From Flavobacteriales bacterium (GTDB lineage: Bacteria; Bacteroidota; Bacteroidia; Flavobacteriales_F; PHOS-HE28), in contig JALOLX010000121.1 in the NCBI GenBank assembly GCA_025455765.1, positions 1 to 10,046 on the forward strand: a stretch of DNA of 10,046 nucleotides, given 5' to 3'. Both the position numbers and the translations under genes were made by a program. The notes below the pieces were generated by a model that was not told where the DNA came from, did not search any database, and saw nothing but the letters and a program-made list of their open reading frames with translations. Of the stretch, positions 1 to 7,781 are shown one piece after another. Each line of letters opens with the position of its first letter. Positions within the stretch are counted from its first letter, which is position 1.

Positions 1-1859
1 GAACTCGCTCTTCACGAAGGTGTAGGACAGGATGCCGTAGAACCCTTTGTAGAGCTTCTGTTGGGCCAGGAACTCCACGCCGTACGAACGACCCTTCGAG
101 GTAGGTGCGGCCAGCTCGTTGCCGATCACCCCGAAGTCGCCGCCGAGGTTGGCCAGGCTGATGCCCTTGTCCACCAGCAACGGGTACCGATCGTACCACT
201 TATGGAAGCCTTCCACCGAGAGCTTGCCGTTGTTGCGCGAGTAGTACTCCACGCCAGCCACCACGTGATCGGCCTGGATGTACTGGATGCCCCCATCGAG
301 GTTGAGCAGTGCGCCGGCCGCATCGCGGAAGCCCAGCACGGTGTAGGGCGGCAGCTGGTAGAAGCGGCCCACGTTGGCGTTGATGGCGAAGGCATCGCTG
401 ACGGCGTAGGAGAGCGACATGCGCGGGGAGAGCTGATCGAGGGGATCGCTCATGGTGGCGCGCAGGGTGTTGATGTCCGTGCGCAGGCCGAAGGACGTGG
501 AGAGCTTGCCGAAGGAGCGGCTGAGCTGACCGAAGGCCCCGAACTTGTCCACGATGAGCTCGCTGGTGTAGTCGATGATCACCGGCTGCCCGAGGATGAC
601 GCGTTGCGTGTAGGTATCGGTGGTGTAGCGGGCGCGCTCAGCGTTCACACCGCCCACGAAGCGCCAAGCGCCGTAGTTCATCTGGGCTTCATAGCGGAAC
701 TTGTTCTCCTCCTCCTGACTGCCGTAGCGCAACAGCAGCGCGTTGGGATCGGACTCATCGTTGTTGCGGAACTTGGTGGCTTCGTTGAAGAGGTGACTGC
801 GGCTTACCACGAAGGTGTGCAGACCCTTCTCCACAAAGCGATCGTAGCGCGCGCCCACCGTGTAGTTCCACTGATCATTGTCGGGCAGATTGCCCAGGAT
901 GAAGCGGTTGCGCTCGAAGCGTTCCACATCGGTGGTATCGTCGTTGGCGGCGGGGTTGAGGTCCACATTATCGTAGGCGCCGAGTCCGATGAAGGTGAGG
1001 CGTGAACGCTCGTTGATGCGGATGGTGTGCTTCACCTGCGCATCGTTATAGATGGGCAGGAAGGGCAGCTTCAGGGCTTGGAAGAGGAACTGCAGGTACG
1101 AACGGCGCACGGACACAATGGTGGAAGCTTTCTTCCCCGTGGGACCATCGAAGGTGAAGCCCACATCACTACTGCCGAGCATAAAGGTGAGGGTGCGCTT
1201 CTCGGTATTGCCTTCGGGCTGTTTGAACTCGAACACCGAGCTGAGGGTGTTGCCGCGCGCGGCGGGGAAGGCACCGGTGATCACGTCCACCTCGCGGATG
1301 AAGTTGACGTTGATCATGCCCACGGGCCCGCCGCTGCTGCCTTGTGTGCTGAAGTGGTTGATGGTGGGCACTTCGATGCCATCGAGGTAGAAGCGGTTCT
1401 CGTTGGGTGCGCCACCGCGGATGATGATGTCATTGCGGAAGCTGGCGGTGCTGGCCACACCGGGCAGTGCGCGGATCACCTTGCTGATGAGAGCGGGCTT
1501 TCCTTGGTGCGCTCAAAGGCTTTTCGCGTGATCTCCACCTCCTGCAGTTCCATAGCAGAAGGTTCCAGGGTGATGGTGAGCTCCACCGGACGGGCCGTAC
1601 CCACCTGCACTTCGGGCACTACGCGGCGCTGGTAGCCAACAGAAGAGACCACCACGTTGTAGAGGCCGGGCTTCACGTTCTCCATGGTGAAGCGCCCTTC
1701 GATGTCCGTCGTGGCGCCGGTCGTGGTGCCATCCAGCAGCACGTTCACGAACGGCAGGGGTTCACGCGTGCGCGCATCGCTTACTGTGCCTTTGACCACC
1801 GCTTGTGCGGCAAGCGTGCAGGAGGCCAGCAGGCCGAGGAGGAAAAGGGGGGTACGCAT
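1..1859 (-). pseudogene. TonB-dependent receptor, frameshifted and running off the window's left edge
   Basis: Outer-membrane receptor of the Bacteroidota type, normally importing a large substrate (unknown here) with TonB energy. The start at 1859 gives a signal peptide of about 20 residues (MRTPLFLLGLLASCTLAAQA), then a carboxypeptidase-regulatory-like beta-sandwich (VVKGTVSDA, GATTDIEGRF, SVGYQRR). This frame stops at 1478-1476 after 127 codons. A second frame is open without any stop from about 1488 to 1 (some 496 codons) and carries the plug and barrel: SKVIRALPGV, RNDIIIRGGAPNENRFYLDG, GGPVGMINVNFIREVD, RRSYLQFLFQALKLPFLP, then aromatic-rich barrel strands. The two frames join only by a frameshift. 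From memory of the family, about 19 residues normally stand between the ESPLS-like and SKVIR-like segments, so a deletion of 3n+1 bases is likelier than a single-base error. The C-terminus lies outside the window. An assembly error cannot be excluded. A start at 1910 is possible but would bury the signal peptide. Confidence 0.8.
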
Positions 1860-1886
1860 GTCCGGTGAGGGGTGAACGGGAGCAAA

Positions 1887-1894
1887 CAAACGTA
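1887..1894 (-). promoter_or_regulatory. Bacteroidota -7 promoter box for the TonB receptor
   Basis: On the minus strand these bases read TACGTTTG, an exact match to the Bacteroidota primary-sigma -7 consensus TAnnTTTG. The box ends 27 bases before the receptor's ATG, which would give a leader of roughly 20 nucleotides. No good -33 TTTG lies at the usual 19-21 base spacing; the nearest is a TTG about 13 bases upstream. The call therefore rests on the -7 box and its position. Confidence 0.45.
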
Positions 1895-2093
1895 CCTGAC
1901 AAAAGTTCAATGGAGATGGTCGATTATTTACGTATCCATATGTCTATCAGCCGATTACGCCAATATCGCCCGCTCCCCCTCCCTGCCCGATCGTCACAGA
2001 AGATCCATTCTGTTCAACTTTTTCTTGCGGATGTTAAACAGAAGCATCACCTTTGTTGAGCCTTTGGCACAAAACCTTAAACAATCTAAGCTG

Positions 2094-2603
2094 ATGTCCA
2101 CGCTCGAGTTCCAACAGCAACTGGTCGGCCTGCGGCAACAGTTGTACTACTTCGCGCTGAGCCTGACCAAGGATCGCGACAACGCCCTCGACCTGCTCCA
2201 AGAGAGCATCCTGCGGGCGCTCACCTACCGGGACAAGTACCGGGACAACACCAACTTCAAGGCATGGTTGTACACCATCATGAAGAACACCTTCATCAAT
2301 GACCATCGTCGTGCGAAGCGGACGAAGGCCTTGATGGATACCGTGGACCGCGAGCGCGACCAGGTGCGTCGGGTGCAGACCCCTGCCACCTCGGAGGCTA
2401 CGATGAAGATGAGCGAGATCGACCGCAGCCTCGAGCGGTTGGACCCCACCTTCCGCACGCCCTTCACCATGCACCATGAGGGCTACAAGTACCATGAGAT
2501 CGCCGATCACCTTGGAATTCCGATCGGTACGGTAAAGAGCCGTATCTTCCAAGCTCGGCAGCGCCTCATGGCCATGCTCAGCGACAAACACATTCAGAAC
2601 TGA
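2094..2603 (+). CDS. ECF-type RNA polymerase sigma-70 factor heading the carotenoid operon
   Basis: A 169-aa two-domain sigma factor that would direct RNA polymerase to its own promoter set. Region 2 spans about residues 10-75, with the core-binding segment DNALDLLQESILRAL (29-43) and the -10-recognition helix FKAWLYTIMKNTFINDHRR (55-73). Region 4 spans about 108-160, with EIADHLGIPIGTVKSRIFQA as the DNA-binding helix-turn-helix. No region 1 or 3 is seen, which fits the ECF class. The start at 2094 is chosen because residues upstream in the same frame (back to 1872) are not sigma-like. The stop TGA shares its A with the crtI ATG, so translation is likely coupled and the factor probably governs the carotenoid genes. 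That role is inference. Bacteroidota carotenoid clusters often start with such a factor. No anti-sigma gene is adjacent, so how activity is controlled is not visible. Confidence 0.9.
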   Translation: MSTLEFQQQLVGLRQQLYYFALSLTKDRDNALDLLQESILRALTYRDKYRDNTNFKAWLYTIMKNTFINDHRRAKRTKALMDTVDRERDQVRRVQTPATSEATMKMSEIDRSLERLDPTFRTPFTMHHEGYKYHEIADHLGIPIGTVKSRIFQARQRLMAMLSDKHIQN

Positions 2604-4117
2604 TGCGGCACGCACTGGTCATCGGCTCGGGTTTCGCGGGACTCACCGCAGCGGCATCGCTGGCGCGGAAGGGGTTCCGTGTGACCGTACTGGAGAAGAA
2701 CAGCCAGCCCGGTGGCCGTGCACGTACCTGGTCCGAAGCGGGCTTCACCTTTGACATGGGTCCCAGCTTCTATTGGATGCCGGAGGTCTTTGAGCGCTAC
2801 TTCGCTTCGGTGGGTGAGCGCGTGGAGGACCATTACCAACTGGTACGCCTCGACCCTTCCTATAGTGTGGTGTTCGGTCCAGGAGAGAAATGGGCGCTAC
2901 CGGCCGACCCTTTGGCCTTGCGCGCCTTCTTCGACAGCAAGGAGAAAGGAGCTGGCGCACAACTGGACCGGTTCCTGGCCGAAGCCAAGGTGAAGTACGA
3001 CCTGGGCATGGGCGAACTGGTCTACCGGCCTTCGCTGAGCTGGGGCGAGTACATGCATCCCGGCTTGATCGGCGGCCTGCTCAAGACCAATGTGTTCCGC
3101 AGCCTGCGCAAACATGTGCAAGGCCACTTCACCGACGCCAAATTGCGGCTGCTGATGGAGTTCCCGGTACTGTTCCTGGGTGCATCACCGCAGAACACGC
3201 CGGCCTTGTACAGCCTGATGAACTACGCCGACATGGAGCTCGGCACCTGGTACCCCATGGGCGGCATGGGCAAGGTGGTGGATGCCTTTGTGCGCGTGGC
3301 CGAGAAGAACGGTGTGGAGGTGCGTTGCAATGCCAACGTGCGCCGCATCGTGGTGGAGAACGGACGTGCTGTGGGTGTGGAGACCGAGCGCGGCGTGGAG
3401 CGCGCGGACCTGGTGGTGGCCGGTGCCGACTACCACCATGTGGACCAACAGCTGCTGAGCGAAGAGCATCGCGGGTATACCGAGCGCTACTGGGACAAGC
3501 GCACCATGGCCCCCAGCGGACTGCTGTTCTACCTCGGCTTCGATCGCGAGCTGCCCGACCTGGACCACCACACCTTGTTCTTCGACGAATCGCTGGACCA
3601 GCACAGTGCGGAGATCTACGACAACCCCACATGGCCCAGCAAGCCGCTCTTCTACACCAGCTGTGCGAGCAAGACCGATCCCTCGGTGGCGCCGAAGGGC
3701 AAGGAGAACATGGTCATCCTCATTCCGATCGCACCCGGCTTGACCGATGAAGAGTCCACGCGTGAGCGCTACTACCACATGGTGATGGAGCGTTTGGGCA
3801 AGCACCTTGGCTTTGATCCGCGGCCGCACGTGGTGGTGAAGCGCAGCTACAGCATCAAGGACCTGCAGGCCGATTACAACGCCTACCGCGGCAACGCGTA
3901 CGGCATGGCCAACACCATCCTGCAAACGGGCCCCTTGCGTCCCAGCATGAAGAGCCGCAAGGTGCAGGGCCTGTATTACACCGGGCAGCTCACTGTGCCC
4001 GGCCCTGGCGTACCCCCTGCCATCATCAGTGGTCAGGTGGTGGCCGACCTCATCGAGAAGGAACTCGGAAGCAACACAGCAACGCCAACGCCGAAGGTTT
4101 CGGCGCACTCAGCATGA
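2603..4117 (+). CDS. crtI: Phytoene desaturase (CrtI-type)
   Basis: FAD-dependent carotene desaturase that converts phytoene stepwise to lycopene or a related product at the membrane. The 504-aa length fits the CrtI family. The N-terminus has the dinucleotide-binding motif GSGFAG (8-13), with E31 ending the second strand (VTVLEKN) and then QPGGRARTW. FDMGPSFYWMP follows, as in CrtI and its relatives. The C-terminus has the family signature YYTGQLTVPGPGVPPAIISG around residues 458-477, closing the FAD site. The start is fixed by the overlap with the sigma-factor stop (TGATG). The stop overlaps crtB by four bases (ATGA). The number of desaturation steps cannot be told from sequence alone. Paralogous desaturases acting on hydroxylated carotenoids (CrtD) are similar, but the adjacent crtB supports CrtI. 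Confidence 0.93.
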   Translation: MRHALVIGSGFAGLTAAASLARKGFRVTVLEKNSQPGGRARTWSEAGFTFDMGPSFYWMPEVFERYFASVGERVEDHYQLVRLDPSYSVVFGPGEKWALPADPLALRAFFDSKEKGAGAQLDRFLAEAKVKYDLGMGELVYRPSLSWGEYMHPGLIGGLLKTNVFRSLRKHVQGHFTDAKLRLLMEFPVLFLGASPQNTPALYSLMNYADMELGTWYPMGGMGKVVDAFVRVAEKNGVEVRCNANVRRIVVENGRAVGVETERGVERADLVVAGADYHHVDQQLLSEEHRGYTERYWDKRTMAPSGLLFYLGFDRELPDLDHHTLFFDESLDQHSAEIYDNPTWPSKPLFYTSCASKTDPSVAPKGKENMVILIPIAPGLTDEESTRERYYHMVMERLGKHLGFDPRPHVVVKRSYSIKDLQADYNAYRGNAYGMANTILQTGPLRPSMKSRKVQGLYYTGQLTVPGPGVPPAIISGQVVADLIEKELGSNTATPTPKVSAHSA

Positions 4118-4956
4118 ACACGGTAGCACTCTATGACAAGGTCTGTCTGAAGGCGAGCAGGCATACCACCTACAGCTACAGCACCTCATTCTCACTTGGC
4201 ATCCGCTCGTTGGACAAGCGTTTCCATGCGCCCATCCACGCCATCTACGGCTTTGTGCGCTTCGCCGATGAGATCGTGGACACCTTCCACGGGTATGACA
4301 AGAACGACCTGCTGCAGCGGTTCCGCAACGACACGTACCGCGCCATTGCAGAGGGCATCAGCCTCAACCCCATCCTGCACAGCTTCCAGCGTGTAGTGAA
4401 CGAGTACCGCATTGAACAGGAGCTGTACGATACCTTCCTGGACAGCATGGCCATGGACCTGACGGACACGGCCCACGACCAAGGCAGTTACGAGACCTAC
4501 ATCCTGGGCAGCGCCGAGGTGGTGGGACTGATGTGCCTGCGGGTGTTCTGCGAAGGTGATGATGCGATGTACCAGCGGTTGAAGCCGGGTGCCATGAAGC
4601 TCGGTGCTGCGTTCCAGAAGGTCAATTTCCTGCGCGACCTGAAGGACGACCACCAGAACCTCGGTCGGACCTACTTCCCAGGCATCGACCTGGGGGATTG
4701 GGGCGAGGCCACGAAGCGCGCCATCGAGGACGACATCCAGGCCGATTTCGATGCGGCGTTGGTGGGCATCCGTCAGTTGCCCAAAGGTGCGCGCTTCGGA
4801 GTGTACATGGCGTACATCTACTACGTGAACCTGTTCCGCAAGATCAAGGCACTACCCGCCAACCGCATCATGCAGGAGCGCGTTCGGGTGCGCAACCGCA
4901 AGAAGATCGCGCTGCTCACCACCAGCTACCTGCGGCACAGCTTCGGCATGCTTTGA
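4114..4956 (+). CDS. crtB: Phytoene synthase
   Basis: Joins two geranylgeranyl diphosphates head to head to make phytoene, the first committed carotenoid step. The protein is 280 aa, usual for bacterial CrtB of the squalene/phytoene synthase family. Both aspartate-rich magnesium-diphosphate motifs are intact: DEIVD at 52-56 (after YGFVRFA) and the second in NFLRDLKDDHQNLGRTYFP, starting at N171 with D175 and D179. The ATG overlaps the crtI stop as ATGA, which implies coupled translation and matched amounts of the two enzymes. A squalene or dehydrosqualene synthase would show similar motifs, but linkage to crtI, idi and crtZ favours phytoene. The GGPP substrate must come from a synthase encoded outside this window. 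Confidence 0.93.
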   Translation: MNTVALYDKVCLKASRHTTYSYSTSFSLGIRSLDKRFHAPIHAIYGFVRFADEIVDTFHGYDKNDLLQRFRNDTYRAIAEGISLNPILHSFQRVVNEYRIEQELYDTFLDSMAMDLTDTAHDQGSYETYILGSAEVVGLMCLRVFCEGDDAMYQRLKPGAMKLGAAFQKVNFLRDLKDDHQNLGRTYFPGIDLGDWGEATKRAIEDDIQADFDAALVGIRQLPKGARFGVYMAYIYYVNLFRKIKALPANRIMQERVRVRNRKKIALLTTSYLRHSFGML

Positions 4957-4961
4957 ACGCC

Positions 4962-5504
4962 ATGGACCACGCAGCGATGAACGAGGAACAGGTGGTGCTG
5001 GTGAACCAGCACGACGAAGCCGTGGGCACCATGGGCAAGTTGCGCGCCCATGAAGAGGGTGCGTTGCACCGGGCCTTCAGCGTGTTCCTCTTCGATGACC
5101 ATGGTCGCCTGTTGCTGCAGCGGCGGGCAGCGGGCAAGTACCACAGCGCAGGCCTCTGGACGAATACCTGCTGCAGTCATCCGCGGCCGCAGGAGAGCGT
5201 GTTGGATGCTGCGGTGCGCAGGTTGCGCGAAGAGATGGGCATCCGCGCAGAGCTGGAGCCCCAGTTCTCCTTCATCTACCACGCCGACCTGGAGAACGGA
5301 CTGCAGGAGCATGAACTGGACCATGTGTTGTTCGGTTCCTACTCTGGCGCGGCATCGCCCGACCCCAGTGAGGCGGACGCTTGGAAATACATGCATCCGG
5401 ACGAGTTGGAGGCCGAGCTCCGGCACCATCCGGAACGCTATACCGTGTGGTTGCGCACGTGTTGGTCGCAGGTGCGTGAAGCGCTTGCCCTGCGCGCAGC
5501 TTGA
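4962..5504 (+). CDS. idi: Isopentenyl-diphosphate delta-isomerase, type I
   Basis: Interconverts IPP and DMAPP, the isoprenoid building blocks, using a Nudix fold with bound metals. From the ATG at 4962 the protein is 180 aa, close to E. coli Idi (182 aa). The catalytic cysteine lies in WTNTCCSHP (C71 aligns with E. coli C67; C70 beside it is extra). The Nudix segment is RRLREEMGI. The EHE motif at 116-118 supplies the acidic metal and proton-relay residues. The gene starts 5 bases after crtB. A second in-frame ATG at 4977 (MNEEQVVLVNQ) would give 175 aa and matches more closely where relatives begin, so the start is uncertain by five codons. Its placement suggests it raises the isoprenoid supply for carotenoid synthesis. 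Confidence 0.92.
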   Translation: MDHAAMNEEQVVLVNQHDEAVGTMGKLRAHEEGALHRAFSVFLFDDHGRLLLQRRAAGKYHSAGLWTNTCCSHPRPQESVLDAAVRRLREEMGIRAELEPQFSFIYHADLENGLQEHELDHVLFGSYSGAASPDPSEADAWKYMHPDELEAELRHHPERYTVWLRTCWSQVREALALRAA

Positions 5505-5527
5505 AGAACCCTTTGGAACCTTTCAAC

Positions 5528-6211
5528 ATGTTGATGAAACGCAACGGGGCCGTCATTCCCCTGACCAATGGACGGGAGGAATTGGACGTGCTCGAACATG
5601 CCGCCGCGATCGATACGCCGATGCGGGCCGACGCCTTCGCGTTGAGCCCTGAGGAGAAGATCCAGCGCATTGAGCGGCACTTCCGCGGCATCATGGAAAC
5701 CTTGGGGATGGACCTTGCGGATGACAGTCTGCAAGGCACTCCGAAGCGCGTGGCCAAGATGTACGTGAACGAGGTGTTCAACGGTCTTGATCCGGAGAAC
5801 CGGCCGGCACCGACGCTCTTCGCCAACAAGTTCGGCTACAAGGGCATGCTGGTGGAGCGCGACATCACTGTACACAGCTTCTGCGAGCATCACTTCGTGC
5901 CCATCATCGGTCGCGCTACGGTGGCCTACTTCAGCAGCGGACAGGTGATCGGCTTGAGCAAGCTGGACCGCATCGTGAAATACTACGCTGCGCGGCCACA
6001 AGTACAAGAACGCCTCACCGAGCAGATCGCCGCAGAGCTGAAGCGTGTGTTGCAGACCGAAGATGTTGCCGTTGTCATCGACGCCGAGCACATGTGCGTA
6101 AAGCTGCGTGGCGTGAAGGATGAGTGCAGCAGCACGTTGACCGCGCATTACAGCGGGCGGTTCGAAGAGGCGGAGGTGCGCACGGAATTCTTGAGTTACA
6201 TGAAGAAGTGA
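5528..6211 (+). CDS. folE: GTP cyclohydrolase I
   Basis: Opens GTP to 7,8-dihydroneopterin triphosphate, the first step to folate and other pterins. From the ATG at 5528 it is 227 aa (E. coli FolE is 222). The zinc ligands are all present: C119 and H122 in SFCEHHFVP, and C190 in AEHMCVKLRG. The core motif GLSKLDRIVKYYAARPQVQE is intact, so the enzyme should be active. The first 40 or so residues are family-variable. A TTG at 5501 would overlap the idi stop and an ATG at 5534 would drop two residues; 5528 is a compromise. It is unusual company for carotenoid genes. A likely link is the folate antenna of the photolyase encoded next, but this is inference. Confidence 0.93.
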   Translation: MLMKRNGAVIPLTNGREELDVLEHAAAIDTPMRADAFALSPEEKIQRIERHFRGIMETLGMDLADDSLQGTPKRVAKMYVNEVFNGLDPENRPAPTLFANKFGYKGMLVERDITVHSFCEHHFVPIIGRATVAYFSSGQVIGLSKLDRIVKYYAARPQVQERLTEQIAAELKRVLQTEDVAVVIDAEHMCVKLRGVKDECSSTLTAHYSGRFEEAEVRTEFLSYMKK

Positions 6212-6255
6212 GAGGGAGCGAAAGTGAGAGGGTGAGAGGGTGAAAGCGTGAGGGT
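6208..6255 (+). repeat. Six-unit, 8-bp-period tandem repeat overlapping the folE stop
   Basis: Six consecutive 8-base units can be read without gaps: GTGAGAGG, GAGCGAAA, GTGAGAGG, GTGAGAGG, GTGAAAGC and GTGAGGGT. Three are identical, two differ by one to three bases, and the second is poorly conserved. The plus strand is almost free of pyrimidines apart from the T at position 2 of each unit. The first unit contains the folE stop codon (6209-6211), so the array starts inside the end of the gene. Its function is unknown; replication slippage is a plausible origin. Confidence 0.8.
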
Positions 6256-6290
6256 GTTCCAGATCCATGGAGGTTGGCGGGAAGATGCTT

Positions 6291-6305
6291 CAGCGCCGAT
6301 CGCTG
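6291..6305 (+). other. Small hairpin in the folE-phr gap
   Basis: CAGCG and CGCTG form a perfect 5-bp stem around the 5-base loop CCGAT. There is no following T-run, so it is not a classical intrinsic terminator. It may be chance in GC-rich DNA. Confidence 0.3.
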
Positions 6306-6339
6306 TGGGTAGGCGGAAGAACAGCCGAAGGATGAACGA

Positions 6340-6366
6340 ACGGCCGTAACCCTCAAGGGCCGTAAC
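6340..6366 (+). repeat. Direct repeat GGCCGTAAC x2 with inverted repeat ACGGCC/GGCCGT
   Basis: GGCCGTAAC occurs at 6342-6350 and again at 6358-6366, 16 bases apart from start to start. Because the flanking base makes ACGGCC at 6340-6345, the same copies can pair as a 6-bp stem (ACGGCC with GGCCGT at 6358-6363). A competing small hairpin CCC-TCAA-GGG sits in between (6350-6359). This could be a regulator site or an RNA switch in the leader of the photolyase genes, or part of a dispersed intergenic element. The rest of the 6256-6447 gap shows no gene and no clear TAnnTTTG box. Confidence 0.4.
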
Positions 6367-6447
6367 ACGCGGGAGGTGACGAACAGAACGGACCCGGGGT
6401 TGGGACGCCTTGGCACGATCAACTGAACACGTCGACAGCAAGTGAAC

Positions 6448-7779
6448 ATGAAACCACGCATCAGCATCCACTGGTTCAGGCGCGACCTACGGCTGGCGGA
6501 CAACCATGGGTATTTCCGCGCGTTGAGCGATCACGGTGATGTGGTGCCCTTGTTCATTTTCGATACGGCGATCCTGGACAAGTTGGAGAACAAGCACGAC
6601 CGGCGGGTGGACTTCATCCACCGGGCGTTGCAGGGCATGCAGGCCGAACTGGTGGAACAGGGTTCATCGTTGGTGGTGGAGCATGGCGAGCCGGTGGAGG
6701 TGTGGAAGCGGCTGCTGGAGCGCTTCGACATAATGGCGGTCACCACCAACCATGACCATGAACCCTATGCCATTGCGCGTGACAAGGCGGTCGCTGAACT
6801 GCTGGCCTCGCATGGCGTGCCGTTCCACAGCTACAAGGACATCAGCATCTTCGAGCGCAGCGAGGTGGTGAAGGACAACGGCGGACCCTACACGGTGTAC
6901 ATGCGCAAGTGGCGCACGCTTTTCGACCCGCAGATGGCCCAGGCGTATGAGAGCGAAGCGCTGCTGCACCGGTCCTGGCGCTCGGAGCCGCTGCCATTGC
7001 CCACCTTGGCCTCACTGGGATTCCAGCCCACCGACCTACAGGCCCCACCGCTCACCCTGAGCGAAGCGCTGCTGAAGCACTACGCGGAGACCCGCGACAT
7101 CCCCAGCGTGGAGGGCACGAGCCGGATGAGCACACATCTCCGCTTTGGAACAGTGAGCGTGCGCGAGCTGGTGCGGCGGAGCATGAACGCCAGTCCGAAG
7201 TACCTCAACGAGCTCATCTGGCGGGAATTCTACATGCAGATCCTGTGGCATTTCCCGCAGCATGAAAAGGCCTTCAAGCCTGCATATGACCGCATCCAAT
7301 GGCGACATGACGAAGGCGACTTCGCGCGGTGGAAGGAGGGGCGTACCGGCTATCCTTTGGTGGATGCTGGGATGCGCGAACTGAACGCCACAGGCCTGAT
7401 GCATAACCGTGTGCGCATGGTGGTGGCCAGCTTCCTCACGAAACACCTGCTGCTGGACTGGCGGTTGGGCGAGGCCTGGTTCGCGGAGCAGCTGCTGGAC
7501 TTCGAGCTGAGCAGTAACAATGGCGGGTGGCAATGGGCCTCGGGTTCGGGATGTGACGCCGCACCGTACTTCCGGGTGTTCAATCCACGCCTACAGCTGG
7601 AGAAGTTCGATCCTGCGTTAAAGTATGTGAAGAAATGGGTGCCGGAGTACGGATCGGCAAACTATGTGCAGCCCATGGTCGTTCACGAAATGGCACGCGC
7701 AAGAGCACTACAGACCTACAAGGAAGGACTGGAAGGTTCCGCAGCCAGCACACAACGTCAAACCCAACTTTTCGCATAA
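6448..7779 (+). CDS. phr: Cryptochrome/DNA photolyase (class I CPD photolyase-like)
   Basis: FAD-containing blue-light enzyme that reverses UV pyrimidine dimers or acts as a photoreceptor. The protein is 443 aa from the ATG at 6448. The N-terminal antenna domain begins with HWFRRDLRLADN. The FAD domain shows STHLRFGTVS, NELIWREFY and NNGGWQWASGSGCDAAPYF. By alignment with E. coli PhrB, the tryptophan electron chain is complete (W285, W338 and W361 for W306, W359 and W382), and the substrate-contacting glutamate is E255 (for E274). These residues favour true repair activity over a purely signalling cryptochrome. An in-frame GTG at 6442 is less likely as the start. A two-base gap separates the stop from the next small gene, so the downstream genes are probably co-transcribed. 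Confidence 0.93.
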   Translation: MKPRISIHWFRRDLRLADNHGYFRALSDHGDVVPLFIFDTAILDKLENKHDRRVDFIHRALQGMQAELVEQGSSLVVEHGEPVEVWKRLLERFDIMAVTTNHDHEPYAIARDKAVAELLASHGVPFHSYKDISIFERSEVVKDNGGPYTVYMRKWRTLFDPQMAQAYESEALLHRSWRSEPLPLPTLASLGFQPTDLQAPPLTLSEALLKHYAETRDIPSVEGTSRMSTHLRFGTVSVRELVRRSMNASPKYLNELIWREFYMQILWHFPQHEKAFKPAYDRIQWRHDEGDFARWKEGRTGYPLVDAGMRELNATGLMHNRVRMVVASFLTKHLLLDWRLGEAWFAEQLLDFELSSNNGGWQWASGSGCDAAPYFRVFNPRLQLEKFDPALKYVKKWVPEYGSANYVQPMVVHEMARARALQTYKEGLEGSAASTQRQTQLFA

Positions 7780-7781
7780 CC

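Noticed and set aside
61..1635. Long plus-strand open frames opposite the receptor (61-1005 and 1027-1635)
   Set aside because: They are antisense shadows of GC-rich coding sequence; the minus strand encodes clear receptor motifs over the same span.
1872..2093. In-frame N-terminal extension of the sigma factor by 74 residues
   Set aside because: The residues are unlike sigma region 1 or 2, lie in the divergent intergenic region, and cover the receptor's promoter box; sigma homology begins right after the ATG at 2094.
2040..2093. Promoter for the sigma factor built on TTTG at 2052 or 2063
   Set aside because: No TAnnTTTG lies at the right distance downstream of either; the best candidate (TAAGCTGA at 2087) matches poorly, so no promoter is called.
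2890..4108. Long open frames overlapping crtI, plus strand 2890-3750 and minus strand 3185-4108
   Set aside because: Composition is typical of out-of-frame GC-rich DNA (Arg/Gly/His/Ala rich), and crtI is intact and conserved in its own frame.
5501..5527. TTG start for folE overlapping the idi stop
   Set aside because: It adds nine residues of no known conservation; ATGs at 5528 and 5534 are better starts, though the overlap keeps it possible.
6349..6360. Intrinsic terminator at CCCTCAAGGG after folE
   Set aside because: The stem is only three to four pairs and no T-run follows.
6196..6503. Minus-strand open frames across the folE-phr gap
   Set aside because: They are low-complexity Ser/Pro/His/Leu translations of the tandem repeat and its flank, overlapping the ends of both real genes.
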